This document shows, in pieces, positions 1 through 8,162 of a stretch of DNA of 64,000 bases. The notes beneath the pieces are model-generated. The model was not told the DNA's origin. It saw nothing but the letters and a program-made list of their open reading frames with translations, and made no database searches. The DNA is from an uncultured Neglectibacter sp. (GTDB taxonomy: Bacteria; Bacillota; Clostridia; Oscillospirales; Acutalibacteraceae), in the NCBI GenBank assembly GCA_937958185.1, contig CALFFN010000003.1, positions 1 to 64,000 of the forward strand. The letters are read 5' to 3'. The position numbers were made by a program, and so were the translations under genes. Each line of letters begins with the position of its first letter. Position 1 is the first letter of the stretch.

Positions 1-250
1 GACAGGCGAGAAGAGCGCGTCCCGGTGGGACGCTGGTGCGAACTGACCGAGCCGACAGGCGAGAAGAGCGCGTCCCGATGACGCATAAGCTGCGAGCTGT
101 TCTCAGCTGTCGCTTCGGTCGTTGCTAAACGCATGCCACCGGCATTCAGCAGACCGAGCCGACAGGCGAGAAAAAGCGTGTGCCGGCGGCACATTTTTAG
201 GGCAGAGCAGCAAGACGGGCACCATTGCAAAGCAATGGTCGGCGAGCTAT
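1..250. repeat. Cluster of imperfect hairpin-forming repeats
   Basis: The motif GACCGAGCCGACAGGCGAG occurs at 45 and 152, and its second half opens the window at position 1. Each copy runs into a short GC-rich region; in the first and third copies this is a palindrome (GTCCC/GGGAC near 19-31, GTGCC/GGCAC near 180-192). A further 8-bp inverted repeat, ACCATTGC/GCAATGGT, lies near 220-238. No open reading frame here looks like a gene. The cluster is cut by the window edge, so its full extent is unknown. Confidence 0.6.
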
Positions 251-266
251 CGGGAGCGAAGCGCCC

Positions 267-290
267 GTTCAAATCCCTCCTTCTCCACTA
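267..290 (+). pseudogene. tRNA-like 3' tail (T-loop plus acceptor strand), remnant
   Basis: GTTCAAATC is a canonical T-loop, followed by CCTC and CTTCTCC, which would be the 3' acceptor strand of a serine-type tRNA, then ACTA instead of GCCA. The sequence before the T-loop (GCCC) cannot pair with CCTC, and no matching 5' half precedes it in the window. It is therefore a tRNA fragment, such as the duplicated end left by an integration event, or a chance likeness. Confidence 0.35.
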
Positions 291-292
291 AG

Positions 293-330
293 AAAAAAGG
301 AATCTCTTTTGAGATTCCTTTTTTCTTTCT
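293..330 (+). terminator. Strong intrinsic terminator
   Basis: A perfect 14-bp inverted repeat (AAAAAAGGAATCTC, loop TTTT, GAGATTCCTTTTTT) ends in a T-run and works on either strand. It closes transcription from whatever lies upstream of the window. Positions 331-482 hold nothing recognisable. Confidence 0.85.
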
Positions 331-482
331 CCAAATTGTAAAGTGAAGCAGGTTCCTGTTTGCGCCGAGACCTCTTGCCGCCTTTTGCAAAAGAGAGACG
401 TCTTTTCAGTAAAAATGGGATTTCGACCTGGCGAATCGCTGTGCCGAACCGTAGAGAAGCCGTATAAACTTTATCTGGAATT

Positions 483-512
483 GATTTTACACGGATTTTA
501 CAGGTATATGAT
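483..512 (+). promoter_or_regulatory. Tandem PhoP-type box and -10 element of the pst operon
   Basis: Two direct repeats, GATTTTACACG (483-493) and GATTTTACAGG (494-504), are exactly 11 bp apart, the spacing of PhoB/PhoP binding sites, and contain the TTTACA core. A -10-like TATGAT follows at 507-512, one further helical step away, as in phosphate-activated promoters that lack a good -35. Regulation by the PhoP/PhoR pair encoded downstream is inferred. A TTGACA at 520-525 has no suitable -10 downstream. Confidence 0.65.
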
Positions 513-588
513 AACAAATTTGACATTTGGACGGTATCATGAAGTCGTAATCGAAAAGATTATCAAAAAACCAAAGGAGATTTTGAGT

Positions 589-1401
589 ATGAGGACAAAA
601 AAATTTGTTGTGTTGGCGCTTGCTGCAGTTTGTGCTATATCCGTGTTTGCCGGGTGCGGAAAACAGGAAACGGGTACGGTCTCAACGGATGGTTCAACCT
701 CTATGGAAAAGGTAATCGGATCATTAAAAGAAACCTTTGAAGCGAACAACAAGGAAATCACCGTTACATACAACCCCACCGGTTCCGGCACAGGTATCAC
801 GGCGGTAGAGGAAGGGCGCTGCGATATCGGTCTTTCCAGCCGTGACCTGAAAGATGAGGAAAAAGCAAAAGGGCTGGAAGGGACGGTCATCGCCTATGAC
901 GGCATTGCGATCATTGTCAATCCCGAAAACACGGTAAATGATCTTACGATTGAAGATATTGCAAAAATTTATACCGGCGAAATCAAAAACTGGAAAGAAG
1001 TCGGCGGAAATGACGCTGAAATCGTGCTGATTGGCAGAGAAGCGGGAAGCGGTACCCGTGATGGGTTTGAATCTATTACGGAAACTTCGGAAAAGTGCCA
1101 GTACCGTCAAGAATTGACATCTACCGGCGATGTGATAACAACGGTCGCAGGGAATCCGGCAGCGATCGGGTACGCCTCTCTTGCGTCCGTAAAAGACAGT
1201 GTAAAGGTGTTGAAAGTGGGAGGGATAAAGCCCGATGAAGCGACGATCAAGGACGGCAGCTATCAGGTGCAGCGAAATTTCGTACTGGTTACAAAGAAAG
1301 ACAGGGAGTTGTCCGGCGCGGCGCAAAAGTTTTTTGACTACATCACTTCCAGTGAAGCTTCGGAGGTAATCAAACAGGCGGGAGCCGTACCTGCAAAATA
1401 A
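589..1401 (+). CDS. pstS: Phosphate ABC transporter substrate-binding lipoprotein PstS
   Basis: Extracellular phosphate-binding lipoprotein of the high-affinity Pst transporter, 270 residues. The frame is open upstream, but ATG 589 follows AAAGGAG and starts a lipoprotein signal with lipobox FAGC (Cys23). Phosphate-binding segments of the family are visible: the DGSTSM loop, TGSGTGI, a CDIGLSSRDL segment and EAGSGTRDGF. It is first in pstS-pstC-pstA-pstB-phoU, behind a PhoP-type box. An intercistronic hairpin follows it, which fits the usual excess of PstS over the permease. Confidence 0.95.
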   Translation: MRTKKFVVLALAAVCAISVFAGCGKQETGTVSTDGSTSMEKVIGSLKETFEANNKEITVTYNPTGSGTGITAVEEGRCDIGLSSRDLKDEEKAKGLEGTVIAYDGIAIIVNPENTVNDLTIEDIAKIYTGEIKNWKEVGGNDAEIVLIGREAGSGTRDGFESITETSEKCQYRQELTSTGDVITTVAGNPAAIGYASLASVKDSVKVLKVGGIKPDEATIKDGSYQVQRNFVLVTKKDRELSGAAQKFFDYITSSEASEVIKQAGAVPAK

Positions 1402-1408
1402 GTGGAAT

Positions 1409-1440
1409 AAGCGTCGGCGGAAAAAGGCCGCCGCTTTTCA
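1409..1440 (+). terminator. Intercistronic hairpin between pstS and pstC (attenuator)
   Basis: AAGCG(TC)GGCGG pairs with CCGCCGCTT across a short A-rich loop and is followed by CTTTTCA. The stem has a two-base bulge and the T-run is short, so partial read-through or 3' protection of pstS mRNA is more likely than full termination. Confidence 0.5.
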
Positions 1441-1461
1441 CATTTTGAAAGGAATGCAGTG

Positions 1462-2328
1462 ATGAAGAAAAAGAGATTGTTTGAAAACATTGTACATGGC
1501 GTATTCCTTGTGCTGGGGCTTGTTACAGTGGGATTCGTTCTGTTGATCACAGTATACCTGATCCTGTCCGGGATCCCTGCGATCCGTGAGATCGGGATAC
1601 TGGACTTCCTTCTCGGAAAGGAATGGGCGTCAACCGCTGCAAAACCGTCCTATGGGATTCTGCCGTTTATTCTGACCAGCGTTTACGGAACGGCAGGCGC
1701 AATACTCCTGGGCGTACCGATCGGTTTTTTGACCGCTTTGTACCTGGCAAAACTGGCGCCGAAGAAAATAAAATCGGTGATGGGGTCTGCGGTCAGCCTT
1801 CTTGCGGGAATCCCATCGGTCGTATATGGACTTGTGGGAATGATTGTGCTTGTCCCTGTGGTGCGGAAGCTGTTCCATCTGCCGGACGGAGCAAGCCTTT
1901 TTGCGGCTATTATCGTTCTTGCCGTTATGATTTTGCCATCTATTATCAAGGTGTCAATAACCGCTTTGGAAGCCGTTCCCAAAGAATATGAGGACGCGTC
2001 TTTAGCGCTTGGCGCAACACCCGTTGAAACCTATTTCCACGTTTCTGTCCCCGCAGCGAGGAGCGGCATTGCAGCGGCAGTTGTGCTGGGCGTTGGGCGC
2101 GCCATCGGTGAAGCAATGGCGGTAATGATGGTAGCCGGAAATGTAGCCAATATGCCCTCCCTGTTTGGAAGTGTACGCTTTCTCACAACAGCGATCGCTT
2201 CCGAAATGTCCTATTCTGCCGGACTACAGCGTCAAGCGCTGTTTTCCATTGCTCTCGTGCTGTTTCTCTTTATTATGCTGATAAACGCTGTGCTGAATTT
2301 CTTTTTGAAGCGGGATAAGGAGAGTTGA
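1462..2328 (+). CDS. pstC: Phosphate ABC transporter permease PstC
   Basis: Inner-membrane permease subunit, 288 residues, with about six hydrophobic helices and the cytoplasmic EAA-type loop (around EAVPKEYEDASLALGAT) that contacts PstB. AAAGGA lies eight bases before ATG 1462; a GTG three bases earlier is also possible. It is separated from pstS by the hairpin and ends one base before pstA, so translation of the two is coupled. The length is normal for PstC of Gram-positive bacteria. Confidence 0.93.
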   Translation: MKKKRLFENIVHGVFLVLGLVTVGFVLLITVYLILSGIPAIREIGILDFLLGKEWASTAAKPSYGILPFILTSVYGTAGAILLGVPIGFLTALYLAKLAPKKIKSVMGSAVSLLAGIPSVVYGLVGMIVLVPVVRKLFHLPDGASLFAAIIVLAVMILPSIIKVSITALEAVPKEYEDASLALGATPVETYFHVSVPAARSGIAAAVVLGVGRAIGEAMAVMMVAGNVANMPSLFGSVRFLTTAIASEMSYSAGLQRQALFSIALVLFLFIMLINAVLNFFLKRDKES

Positions 2329-2329
2329 G

Positions 2330-3190
2330 ATGAATCACAAAATATCAAACAGCAGAAAATGTTATATTCTCACAATGAAGCTCCTGATGTGGATATCCCT
2401 GGGGATTACGGCTGCGCTGGTGCTGTTTTTGGTCGGGTATATCCTTGTAAAAGGGACACCCTACATTACCTGGGAACTGCTTTCTACAGAGCCGAGCTAT
2501 CTTTCTGAGCAAATCGGTATTCTGCCTGATATTCTGAATACGCTTTATATCATTATCGCTACGTTGCTGTTTGTCATTCCTCTTGGAGTAGGAGCGGCAA
2601 TTTATCTGACAGAGTACGCAAAAAATGAAAAAGTCGTTTCGGCAATAGAATATGCGGCGGAAACTCTCTCAGGTATCCCTTCGATCATTTACGGACTTAT
2701 CGGCATGCTGTTTTTCTGTCAGTTCCTGAACTTGAAAATCTCTCTTTTGGCAGGCGCGCTGACGCTGGTCATTATGAATCTTCCTACTGTCATGCGTACC
2801 ACACAGGAGAGCTTAAAAACCGTACCGCAAAGCTATCGGGAGGGCGCTTTCGGGCTGGGTGTCGGAAAATGGCGGGTAATTCGCACTGTGGTGCTTCCGG
2901 GCTGTGTGGACGGTGTAATTACAGGGTGCATTCTCTCTGTCGGAAGGATCCTTGGAGAATCAGCGGCGCTGCTCTTCACAGCTGGATTTGCCCATGCACT
3001 GAATGGGTTTTTCGACGGGCTGAGCAGCTCTGGCTGTACATTGACAGTTGCACTGTATGTTTATGCGAAGGAACAGGGAGAATTTGAAGTTGCCTTTGCC
3101 ATTGCCGCCATTTTAATGGTTATGACGCTGGTCATCAATTTTACCGCAACGCTTGTCAGCCGGTATTTCAGGAAAAGGAGAAGTTTATGA
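2330..3190 (+). CDS. pstA: Phosphate ABC transporter permease PstA
   Basis: Second membrane subunit, 286 residues, pairing with PstC to form the phosphate channel. It has an N-terminal helix at about 20-40 and the EAA loop (SLKTVPQSYREGAFGLGVGK) typical of PstA. AAGGAG lies inside the end of pstC, and pstA overlaps the pstB start by four bases (ATGA), indicating tight translational coupling. Confidence 0.93.
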   Translation: MNHKISNSRKCYILTMKLLMWISLGITAALVLFLVGYILVKGTPYITWELLSTEPSYLSEQIGILPDILNTLYIIIATLLFVIPLGVGAAIYLTEYAKNEKVVSAIEYAAETLSGIPSIIYGLIGMLFFCQFLNLKISLLAGALTLVIMNLPTVMRTTQESLKTVPQSYREGAFGLGVGKWRVIRTVVLPGCVDGVITGCILSVGRILGESAALLFTAGFAHALNGFFDGLSSSGCTLTVALYVYAKEQGEFEVAFAIAAILMVMTLVINFTATLVSRYFRKRRSL

Positions 3191-3942
3191 AGCCTATCAT
3201 AACAGTAAAAGACCTGTGCTTGTGGTATGGGAAAAATCAGGCGCTGAAAAAAATCAATATGGAGATTCCCGAAAAAGGCATCACTGCGCTGATTGGTCCG
3301 TCAGGGTGCGGGAAATCTACTTTCCTGAAAACATTGAACCGAATGAACGATATGATCCCCGATGTAAAAATTGCGGGGGAGGTGGTGTATAGGGGTGAAA
3401 ATATCTACGATCCATCTGTCGATGTAAGTGAGCTGCGGAAAAATATCGGCATGGTGTTTCAGAAGCCAAATCCTTTTCCCATGAGTATTTACGACAATAT
3501 TGCCTATGGACCTCGCACACATGGAATCAGAAGTAAGGCAAAGCTTGATGATATTATAGAGCGTTCGCTTCGGGACGCGGCTATCTGGGGGGAAGTAAAG
3601 GACCGGCTCAAAAAGAACGCTCTGGGGCTTTCCGGCGGTCAGCAGCAGCGCCTTTGCATTGCCCGTGCCCTTGCAGTTGAGCCGCAGGTCCTTTTGATGG
3701 ACGAGCCAACTTCTGCGCTGGATCCGATTTCAACTTCACACATTGAAGAGCTGGCAATGAAGCTCAAAGAGAAATATACCATTGTCATCGTTACACATAA
3801 CATGCAGCAGGCCGTCCGTATCTCGGATAATACCGCATTCTTCCTGCTGGGGGGCTTGGTCGAATTTTCCGAGACAGAAACCATGTTTTCACAGCCGAAG
3901 AACAAACGCACGGAGGACTATATTACAGGGAGGTTCGGATAA
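3187..3942 (+). CDS. pstB: Phosphate ABC transporter ATPase PstB
   Basis: Cytoplasmic ATPase that powers phosphate import, 251 residues. Walker A GPSGCGKST, the signature LSGGQQQRLCIARAL and Walker B VLLMDEPTSALDP are intact, and the YGKNQALKKINMEI opening is typical of PstB. It ends directly against phoU (stop 3940-3942, next start 3943). Confidence 0.96.
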   Translation: MKPIITVKDLCLWYGKNQALKKINMEIPEKGITALIGPSGCGKSTFLKTLNRMNDMIPDVKIAGEVVYRGENIYDPSVDVSELRKNIGMVFQKPNPFPMSIYDNIAYGPRTHGIRSKAKLDDIIERSLRDAAIWGEVKDRLKKNALGLSGGQQQRLCIARALAVEPQVLLMDEPTSALDPISTSHIEELAMKLKEKYTIVIVTHNMQQAVRISDNTAFFLLGGLVEFSETETMFSQPKNKRTEDYITGRFG

Positions 3943-4584
3943 ATGCGGTCAAAATTTGATGAGCAGCTTGAGTTCCTTCATAAAGAACTGATAGGAATGG
4001 GAGCGCTCTGCGAAAATGCCATTGCCATGGCGGCAAAAGCGTTGGCGGAAGGAAATACCAGAATTGCACGTGAGGTTCCCGAATTGTCCGCTGAGATAGA
4101 CAAAAAGGAACGGGATATCGAGACCATGTGCATGAAGCTGCTTTTACAGCAACAGCCTGTGGCAAAGGATCTTCGTGTGATCTCTTCCGCGCTGAAAATG
4201 GTTACGGATATGGAACGCATTGGAGACAATTCCGGAGATATTGCAGAAATCGTAACGATGGCGAATATAACGGCGTCAGACAATACAGCGCACATTCAGG
4301 ATATGGCAAGAGCCACGATTAGAATGGTGACTGACAGCATTGACGCTTTTGTGAAGAAGGATATCGACCTGGCAAATGCGGTGATCGTTTACGATGATGT
4401 GGTGGACGGCTTTTTTGACGAGATCAAAACCGATTTAATAGAAAAACTCGGCGATCCCAAAGCAAACGGAGAAAAGGTTCTCGATCTTCTGATGATCGCC
4501 AAATATTTTGAGCGTATGGCAGATCATGCGGCGGAAATCGCGAAATGGGTGCTTTTCTCCATTACTGGTAAAAAAGAAGGATAA
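3943..4584 (+). CDS. phoU: Phosphate signalling regulator PhoU
   Basis: Helical protein of 213 residues made of two PhoU repeats, each with the metal-binding signature (MERIGDNSGDIAE in the first, FERMADHAAEIAKW in the second). PhoU links Pst transporter activity to the PhoR sensor and represses phosphate uptake when phosphate is plentiful. Its place between pstB and the two-component genes is the standard arrangement. Confidence 0.94.
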   Translation: MRSKFDEQLEFLHKELIGMGALCENAIAMAAKALAEGNTRIAREVPELSAEIDKKERDIETMCMKLLLQQQPVAKDLRVISSALKMVTDMERIGDNSGDIAEIVTMANITASDNTAHIQDMARATIRMVTDSIDAFVKKDIDLANAVIVYDDVVDGFFDEIKTDLIEKLGDPKANGEKVLDLLMIAKYFERMADHAAEIAKWVLFSITGKKEG

Positions 4585-4652
4585 AAGATAGTGCCGGACC
4601 TTTGTAACCCGTATCTGCATGGCATTGAAAGCCTGGTTGAAAAAGGAGCAAG

Positions 4653-4688
4653 ATGATGATACGATATGACATAGGCGTTTATATGTAA
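4653..4688 (+). CDS. Possible 11-codon leader peptide before phoP
   Basis: ATG ATG at 4653 follows AAAAAGGAG at good spacing and opens an 11-residue frame (MMIRYDIGVYM). Its stop TAA (4686-4688) overlaps the Shine-Dalgarno sequence of phoP. The layout suggests translational coupling or a translated leader, but it is short enough to arise by chance. Confidence 0.25.
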   Translation: MMIRYDIGVYM

Positions 4689-4701
4689 AAGGAGAAAAAT
4701 A

Positions 4702-5376
4702 ATGATTTTCTGCGTAGAAGATGACAGCGGGATTCGTGACCTGATGATATATACCCTGAATTCTGCCGGTTTTGAGGCAATGGGGCTCGAAGATGGGGGC
4801 GCTTTCTTTTCCGCTTTGGAAAAGAAAAAGCCGGAACTGATCCTGTTGGATATCATGCTTCCGGGAGAAGATGGAATTTCGATACTGAAAAAGCTGCGCG
4901 GCAATGCTGCAACGTCAAAGATTCCGGTAATTATGGCGACAGCCAGGGGGACGGAATATGACAAGGTGATCGGACTTGACCTTGGAGCGGACGATTATCT
5001 TGCAAAACCTTTCGGAATGATGGAAATGGTATCCCGTGTAAAGGCAGTGCTTCGCCGGACCGTTCAGAATGAGCCGGGATCGGTTTTGCGCATGGGCAAT
5101 TTAGAACTGAACGGGAGCAGTCACACTGTTTTTTCAGACGGAAAACGTGTGGAACTTACTTTGAAAGAATATGAAATGCTTCGGTTATTCATGAACTATC
5201 CTGGCAGGGTTTTTAGCCGCGATCAGCTTCTGAATGAGATATGGGAAGCCGAATATGCCGGCGAGACCCGGACCGTCGATGTGCATATCGGCACGCTCCG
5301 AACCAAGCTTGGAGATTGCGGAGAATATATTGAGACCGTACGGGGAGTGGGCTACCGAATGGAGGCAAAGCTATGA
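4702..5376 (+). CDS. phoP: Response regulator PhoP/PhoB-type (OmpR family)
   Basis: Two-domain transcription factor of 224 residues. The receiver domain has the acidic pair ED(D) near the start, phosphoacceptor Asp50 in LILLDIMLPGEDG and the conserved Lys in DYLAKPF. The winged-helix domain ends with the DVHIGTLRTKLG / VRGVGYRME signature of the OmpR/PhoB class. It follows phoU and overlaps phoR by four bases, so it is very probably the regulator that reads the 11-bp repeats before pstS. Confidence 0.9.
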   Translation: MIFCVEDDSGIRDLMIYTLNSAGFEAMGLEDGGAFFSALEKKKPELILLDIMLPGEDGISILKKLRGNAATSKIPVIMATARGTEYDKVIGLDLGADDYLAKPFGMMEMVSRVKAVLRRTVQNEPGSVLRMGNLELNGSSHTVFSDGKRVELTLKEYEMLRLFMNYPGRVFSRDQLLNEIWEAEYAGETRTVDVHIGTLRTKLGDCGEYIETVRGVGYRMEAKL

Positions 5377-7031
5377 CAAAACGGATTTTCCGCACCATTT
5401 TTGCGATTGCAGTCGGTGTGTTTTTGGCATCTGCGCTTCTTTTTATGACGGTGCTTTATGACTATTTTTCTGCTGTTGGTCAAACCCAGCTGCACGCGCA
5501 AATCGATTTTGCCGCCCAGGGCGTCTCCAAAGAAGGCATTGGGTATTTTGATGGTCTGGAGCCGCAAAACTGCCGCATTACATGGATTGGAACGGACGGC
5601 AGCGTTCTCTATGACAGTATTTCCGATGTGGATAATATGGAAAACCATTTTGAACGAGAGGAAGTAAAAGAGGCGCTTGCCGAAGGTTACGGCGAAAGCT
5701 CCCGATATTCTTCTACCTTGACCGAGCGCTATCTTTACAGTGCCAAGCGGCTGCCGGACGGGACGGTTATCCGGCTGTCCATCACACAGAATTCTTTGGT
5801 GATCCTGACGCTGGGCATGCTTCAGCCGATCTGTATTATCTTTGTGGCCGCAGTTGTGCTGTCAGCGTTTTTGGCTTCCAGATTATCCAAAAAAATCGTA
5901 GAGCCGCTGAACGGGCTGGATCTGGACAAGCCGCTCAATAACGACGGATACGATGAACTCTCCCCACTGCTGCGCCGCATTGACACGCAGCAGCAGCAAA
6001 TCAAGCGGCAAAAGGAAGAATTGAAACGAAAACAAAGCGAGTTTGAAGCAGTAACAGGCGGAATGGCGGAAGGAATTATCCTGCTGAATCGGAAGGGCAC
6101 TGTTTTGAGTATCAACCCTGCGGCGTCGAAGCTTTTCGACACGGATTCTTTTGCCGTGGGAAATAGTATTTTATCGGTAAACCGCAGTTTAGCGCTGACG
6201 GAGCTTCTTCACAAAGCAGAGGACGGGAAACACGCGGAATCGATCATGGGCTTCGGAAATGGAAAATACCAGGTGGCTGCAAGCCCGGTAATGTCAAATA
6301 ATGAAGTCATCGGTACTGTGGTGTTGCTTTTAGATGTAACAGAAAAGGAAAAAGCTGAGCAAATGCGAAGGGAATTTACCGCGAATGTTTCCCATGAGCT
6401 GAAATCGCCGCTCCATACCATCTCCGGCTGTGCGGAGCTTTTGGCAAATGGTATGGTGAAGCAGGAGGATATCACCGATTTTTCAAAGCGGATCTATACG
6501 GAAGCCGGACGCATGATACGCCTTGTGGAGGATATTATCAAGCTGTCGCATTTGGACGAAGGCGCAGACGATATGAGTCGGGAACAAGCAGATCTGTTCC
6601 TGCTCGCCGATCATGTGGTAACAGCGCTGCTGCCGGAAGCAGAAAAGGCCGGGGTCAAAATAGGGCTCAGCGGAGAAAGCGCTGTTCTCTGCGGTATCCC
6701 GCAGATGCTGGACAGCATAGTTTATAACCTGTGTGATAATGCGATCAAGTACAATAGAAAGGGGGGCTCTGTGTCCGTGACAGTAAAAAATGAAGATGGA
6801 TTTGCTGTTCTTTCAGTTGTCGATACAGGAATCGGCATTCCAAAGGAGCATCAGGAACGGATTTTTGAACGGTTCTATCGGGTGGATAAAAGCCATTCCA
6901 AAGAAATTGGCGGCACGGGGCTGGGACTTTCTATTGTGAAACACGCGGCGAGGCTGCACAACGCGGAGATAGATCTGCAAAGCGTTGTAAACAGCGGCAC
7001 TGCCGTTACCGTGAAGTTCCCTGAAAAGTAG
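5373..7031 (+). CDS. phoR: Phosphate sensor histidine kinase PhoR
   Basis: Membrane sensor kinase of 552 residues. Helices lie at about 8-30 and 147-170 around an extracellular sensing domain, followed by a coiled linker, a PAS domain (about 225-325), the H-box FTANVSHELKSPLH with His341, N-box CDNAIKYN, G-box DTGIGIP, F-box RFYRVD and G2-box GGTGLGLSIVK. All catalytic elements are present. It ends the phosphate cluster before a large stem-loop. Confidence 0.9.
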   Translation: MTKRIFRTIFAIAVGVFLASALLFMTVLYDYFSAVGQTQLHAQIDFAAQGVSKEGIGYFDGLEPQNCRITWIGTDGSVLYDSISDVDNMENHFEREEVKEALAEGYGESSRYSSTLTERYLYSAKRLPDGTVIRLSITQNSLVILTLGMLQPICIIFVAAVVLSAFLASRLSKKIVEPLNGLDLDKPLNNDGYDELSPLLRRIDTQQQQIKRQKEELKRKQSEFEAVTGGMAEGIILLNRKGTVLSINPAASKLFDTDSFAVGNSILSVNRSLALTELLHKAEDGKHAESIMGFGNGKYQVAASPVMSNNEVIGTVVLLLDVTEKEKAEQMRREFTANVSHELKSPLHTISGCAELLANGMVKQEDITDFSKRIYTEAGRMIRLVEDIIKLSHLDEGADDMSREQADLFLLADHVVTALLPEAEKAGVKIGLSGESAVLCGIPQMLDSIVYNLCDNAIKYNRKGGSVSVTVKNEDGFAVLSVVDTGIGIPKEHQERIFERFYRVDKSHSKEIGGTGLGLSIVKHAARLHNAEIDLQSVVNSGTAVTVKFPEK

Positions 7032-7034
7032 TAA

Positions 7035-7085
7035 AAACGGTGGAAAAGAACCTGGATCAGACAGGCGCTTTTCCGCCGTTTGTGT
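7035..7085 (+). terminator. Stem-loop after phoR
   Basis: AAACGGTGGAAAAG (7035-7048) pairs with CTTTTCCGCCGTTT (7068-7081) with one wobble, and an inner CCTG/CAGG helix closes the loop. It directly follows the phoR stop. The T-run is built into the 3' arm, so termination is likely but not textbook. Confidence 0.6.
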
Positions 7086-7374
7086 TTACTGGGATTTCAG
7101 GCAGCAGTATGGACTTTTTGTTCTGCGGCATTCTATGGTGATCCTATGTAGTTATTCGGCAAAATCTGTTGTTCTGAAAACAGAAAAAAACCTATTCGTA
7201 TGTCCTTCCAGCTTTTATAACGGCACCTGTGAAAATGGTTTTGACATATGACGGTCCTGGAAATGAGATCAGTAAAATATATATTTATATATTGCTTGGA
7301 TCGATCGAGAAACAGAACGGTCCGGCTTTTTTGTAAAGCCGGGTCGGTTTTCCAGTGATAAATGCCGCAGCAGG
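7086..7374. other. Intergenic stretch without a recognised gene
   Basis: No convincing coding frame is seen on either strand; a 126-codon minus-strand frame (7133-7513) has no family signature and covers the promoter at 7375. The stretch contains an AT-only segment near 7275-7293 and an 8-bp perfect hairpin CCGGCTTT/AAAGCCGG at 7322-7342. Confidence 0.5.
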
Positions 7375-7403
7375 TTGACATGGAGTTGTTTCCACCATAT
7401 AAT
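7375..7403 (+). promoter_or_regulatory. Perfect-consensus sigma-A promoter
   Basis: TTGACA (7375-7380), a 17-bp spacer and TATAAT (7398-7403) match the vegetative consensus at all twelve positions. It points into yunB-ligA-galK, with an expected start near 7410 and a leader of about 80 bases. Confidence 0.85.
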
Positions 7404-7489
7404 AATCCTAAGAAAAATACTATGATTTTCATTGCCGTTTCGCACCAAAACAGCCCTTGCCGTGTACTATAAAGCAGTGGGGTGGTTTT

Positions 7490-8143
7490 GTGCGATACAT
7501 ACGGAAACGTCATTTTCCCGCCAGATACCGAACCTCCGGCGGAAAGAGCAAAAAGCGCAGGGTGCTTGCGCTCATTGCCGCATTGGCGCTGCTGATTTGG
7601 GAAACCCTATCAGAAGCAGGGCTTTCCTCCATTTCGCAGGAACTGACCGAAACGGCAGCCCGAGGGTACCTGCTTTCCAGCATTACTCAAGCCGTGGAGG
7701 AGGAGCTGCACGACAGGGAAAGCACCTTTGTGTCCGTCAACCGCACGGATAACGGAGAGATTTCAGCCGTCAGTGCCGATACGACCGCGCTAAACGATTT
7801 GAAATCCGGCGTGCTGTCCCGGTTGTCCGAAGCCTTGAATGGAAAAGTGAACGCCTATGTTCCCATCGGAAGCCTGACGAGTATCGGCATTTTGAACGGT
7901 CGGGGACCGAAAGTGCCCGTCAAGCTGAAGCTGCAGGGCGCCGCCGACGTGTCGTTTCACACGGAGTTTTCCTCGGCGGGCATCAACCAGAGCTGCCATC
8001 GGATCACCATGACCGTGACGGGCAGGGTCTATTCCCAGTCAAACCGCTTTGCCGCGCAGGTGGTGGACGAAACGGAAACCGTGCTGGCGGAGACGGTAGT
8101 GGTGGGAGAGGTGCCGAAGGTGGCCCATTTAGACGTAAATTAG
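7490..8143 (+). CDS. yunB: Sporulation protein YunB
   Basis: A 217-residue protein of the YunB family, known from Bacillus as needed for efficient sporulation; its biochemical role is unknown. A basic N-terminus leads into a single membrane helix (about 23-40), and the rest is a predicted extracytoplasmic domain with the conserved segment around NAYVPIGSLTSIGILNGRGP. GTG 7490 is chosen because GGGGTGG precedes it and the MRYIRKR start resembles the family; TTG 7457 lies in frame upstream. It sits 19 bp before ligA, so the two are probably co-transcribed. Confidence 0.85.
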   Translation: MRYIRKRHFPARYRTSGGKSKKRRVLALIAALALLIWETLSEAGLSSISQELTETAARGYLLSSITQAVEEELHDRESTFVSVNRTDNGEISAVSADTTALNDLKSGVLSRLSEALNGKVNAYVPIGSLTSIGILNGRGPKVPVKLKLQGAADVSFHTEFSSAGINQSCHRITMTVTGRVYSQSNRFAAQVVDETETVLAETVVVGEVPKVAHLDVN

Positions 8144-8162
8144 GAAGAAGCGGAGAAAGAAT

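Noticed and set aside
1..200. CRISPR array from the repeated GACCGAGCCGACAGGCGAG unit
   Set aside because: Spacing between copies is unequal (about 54 and 107 bp), the copies diverge outside the core, and no cas genes are present.
343..588. N-terminal extension of pstS by 82 codons
   Set aside because: The extension would place the lipoprotein signal in the middle of the protein and cover the PhoP box; ATG 589 has AAAGGAG.
7133..7513. 126-codon minus-strand frame before yunB
   Set aside because: No family likeness, no ribosome site, and it lies over a perfect sigma-A promoter on the other strand.
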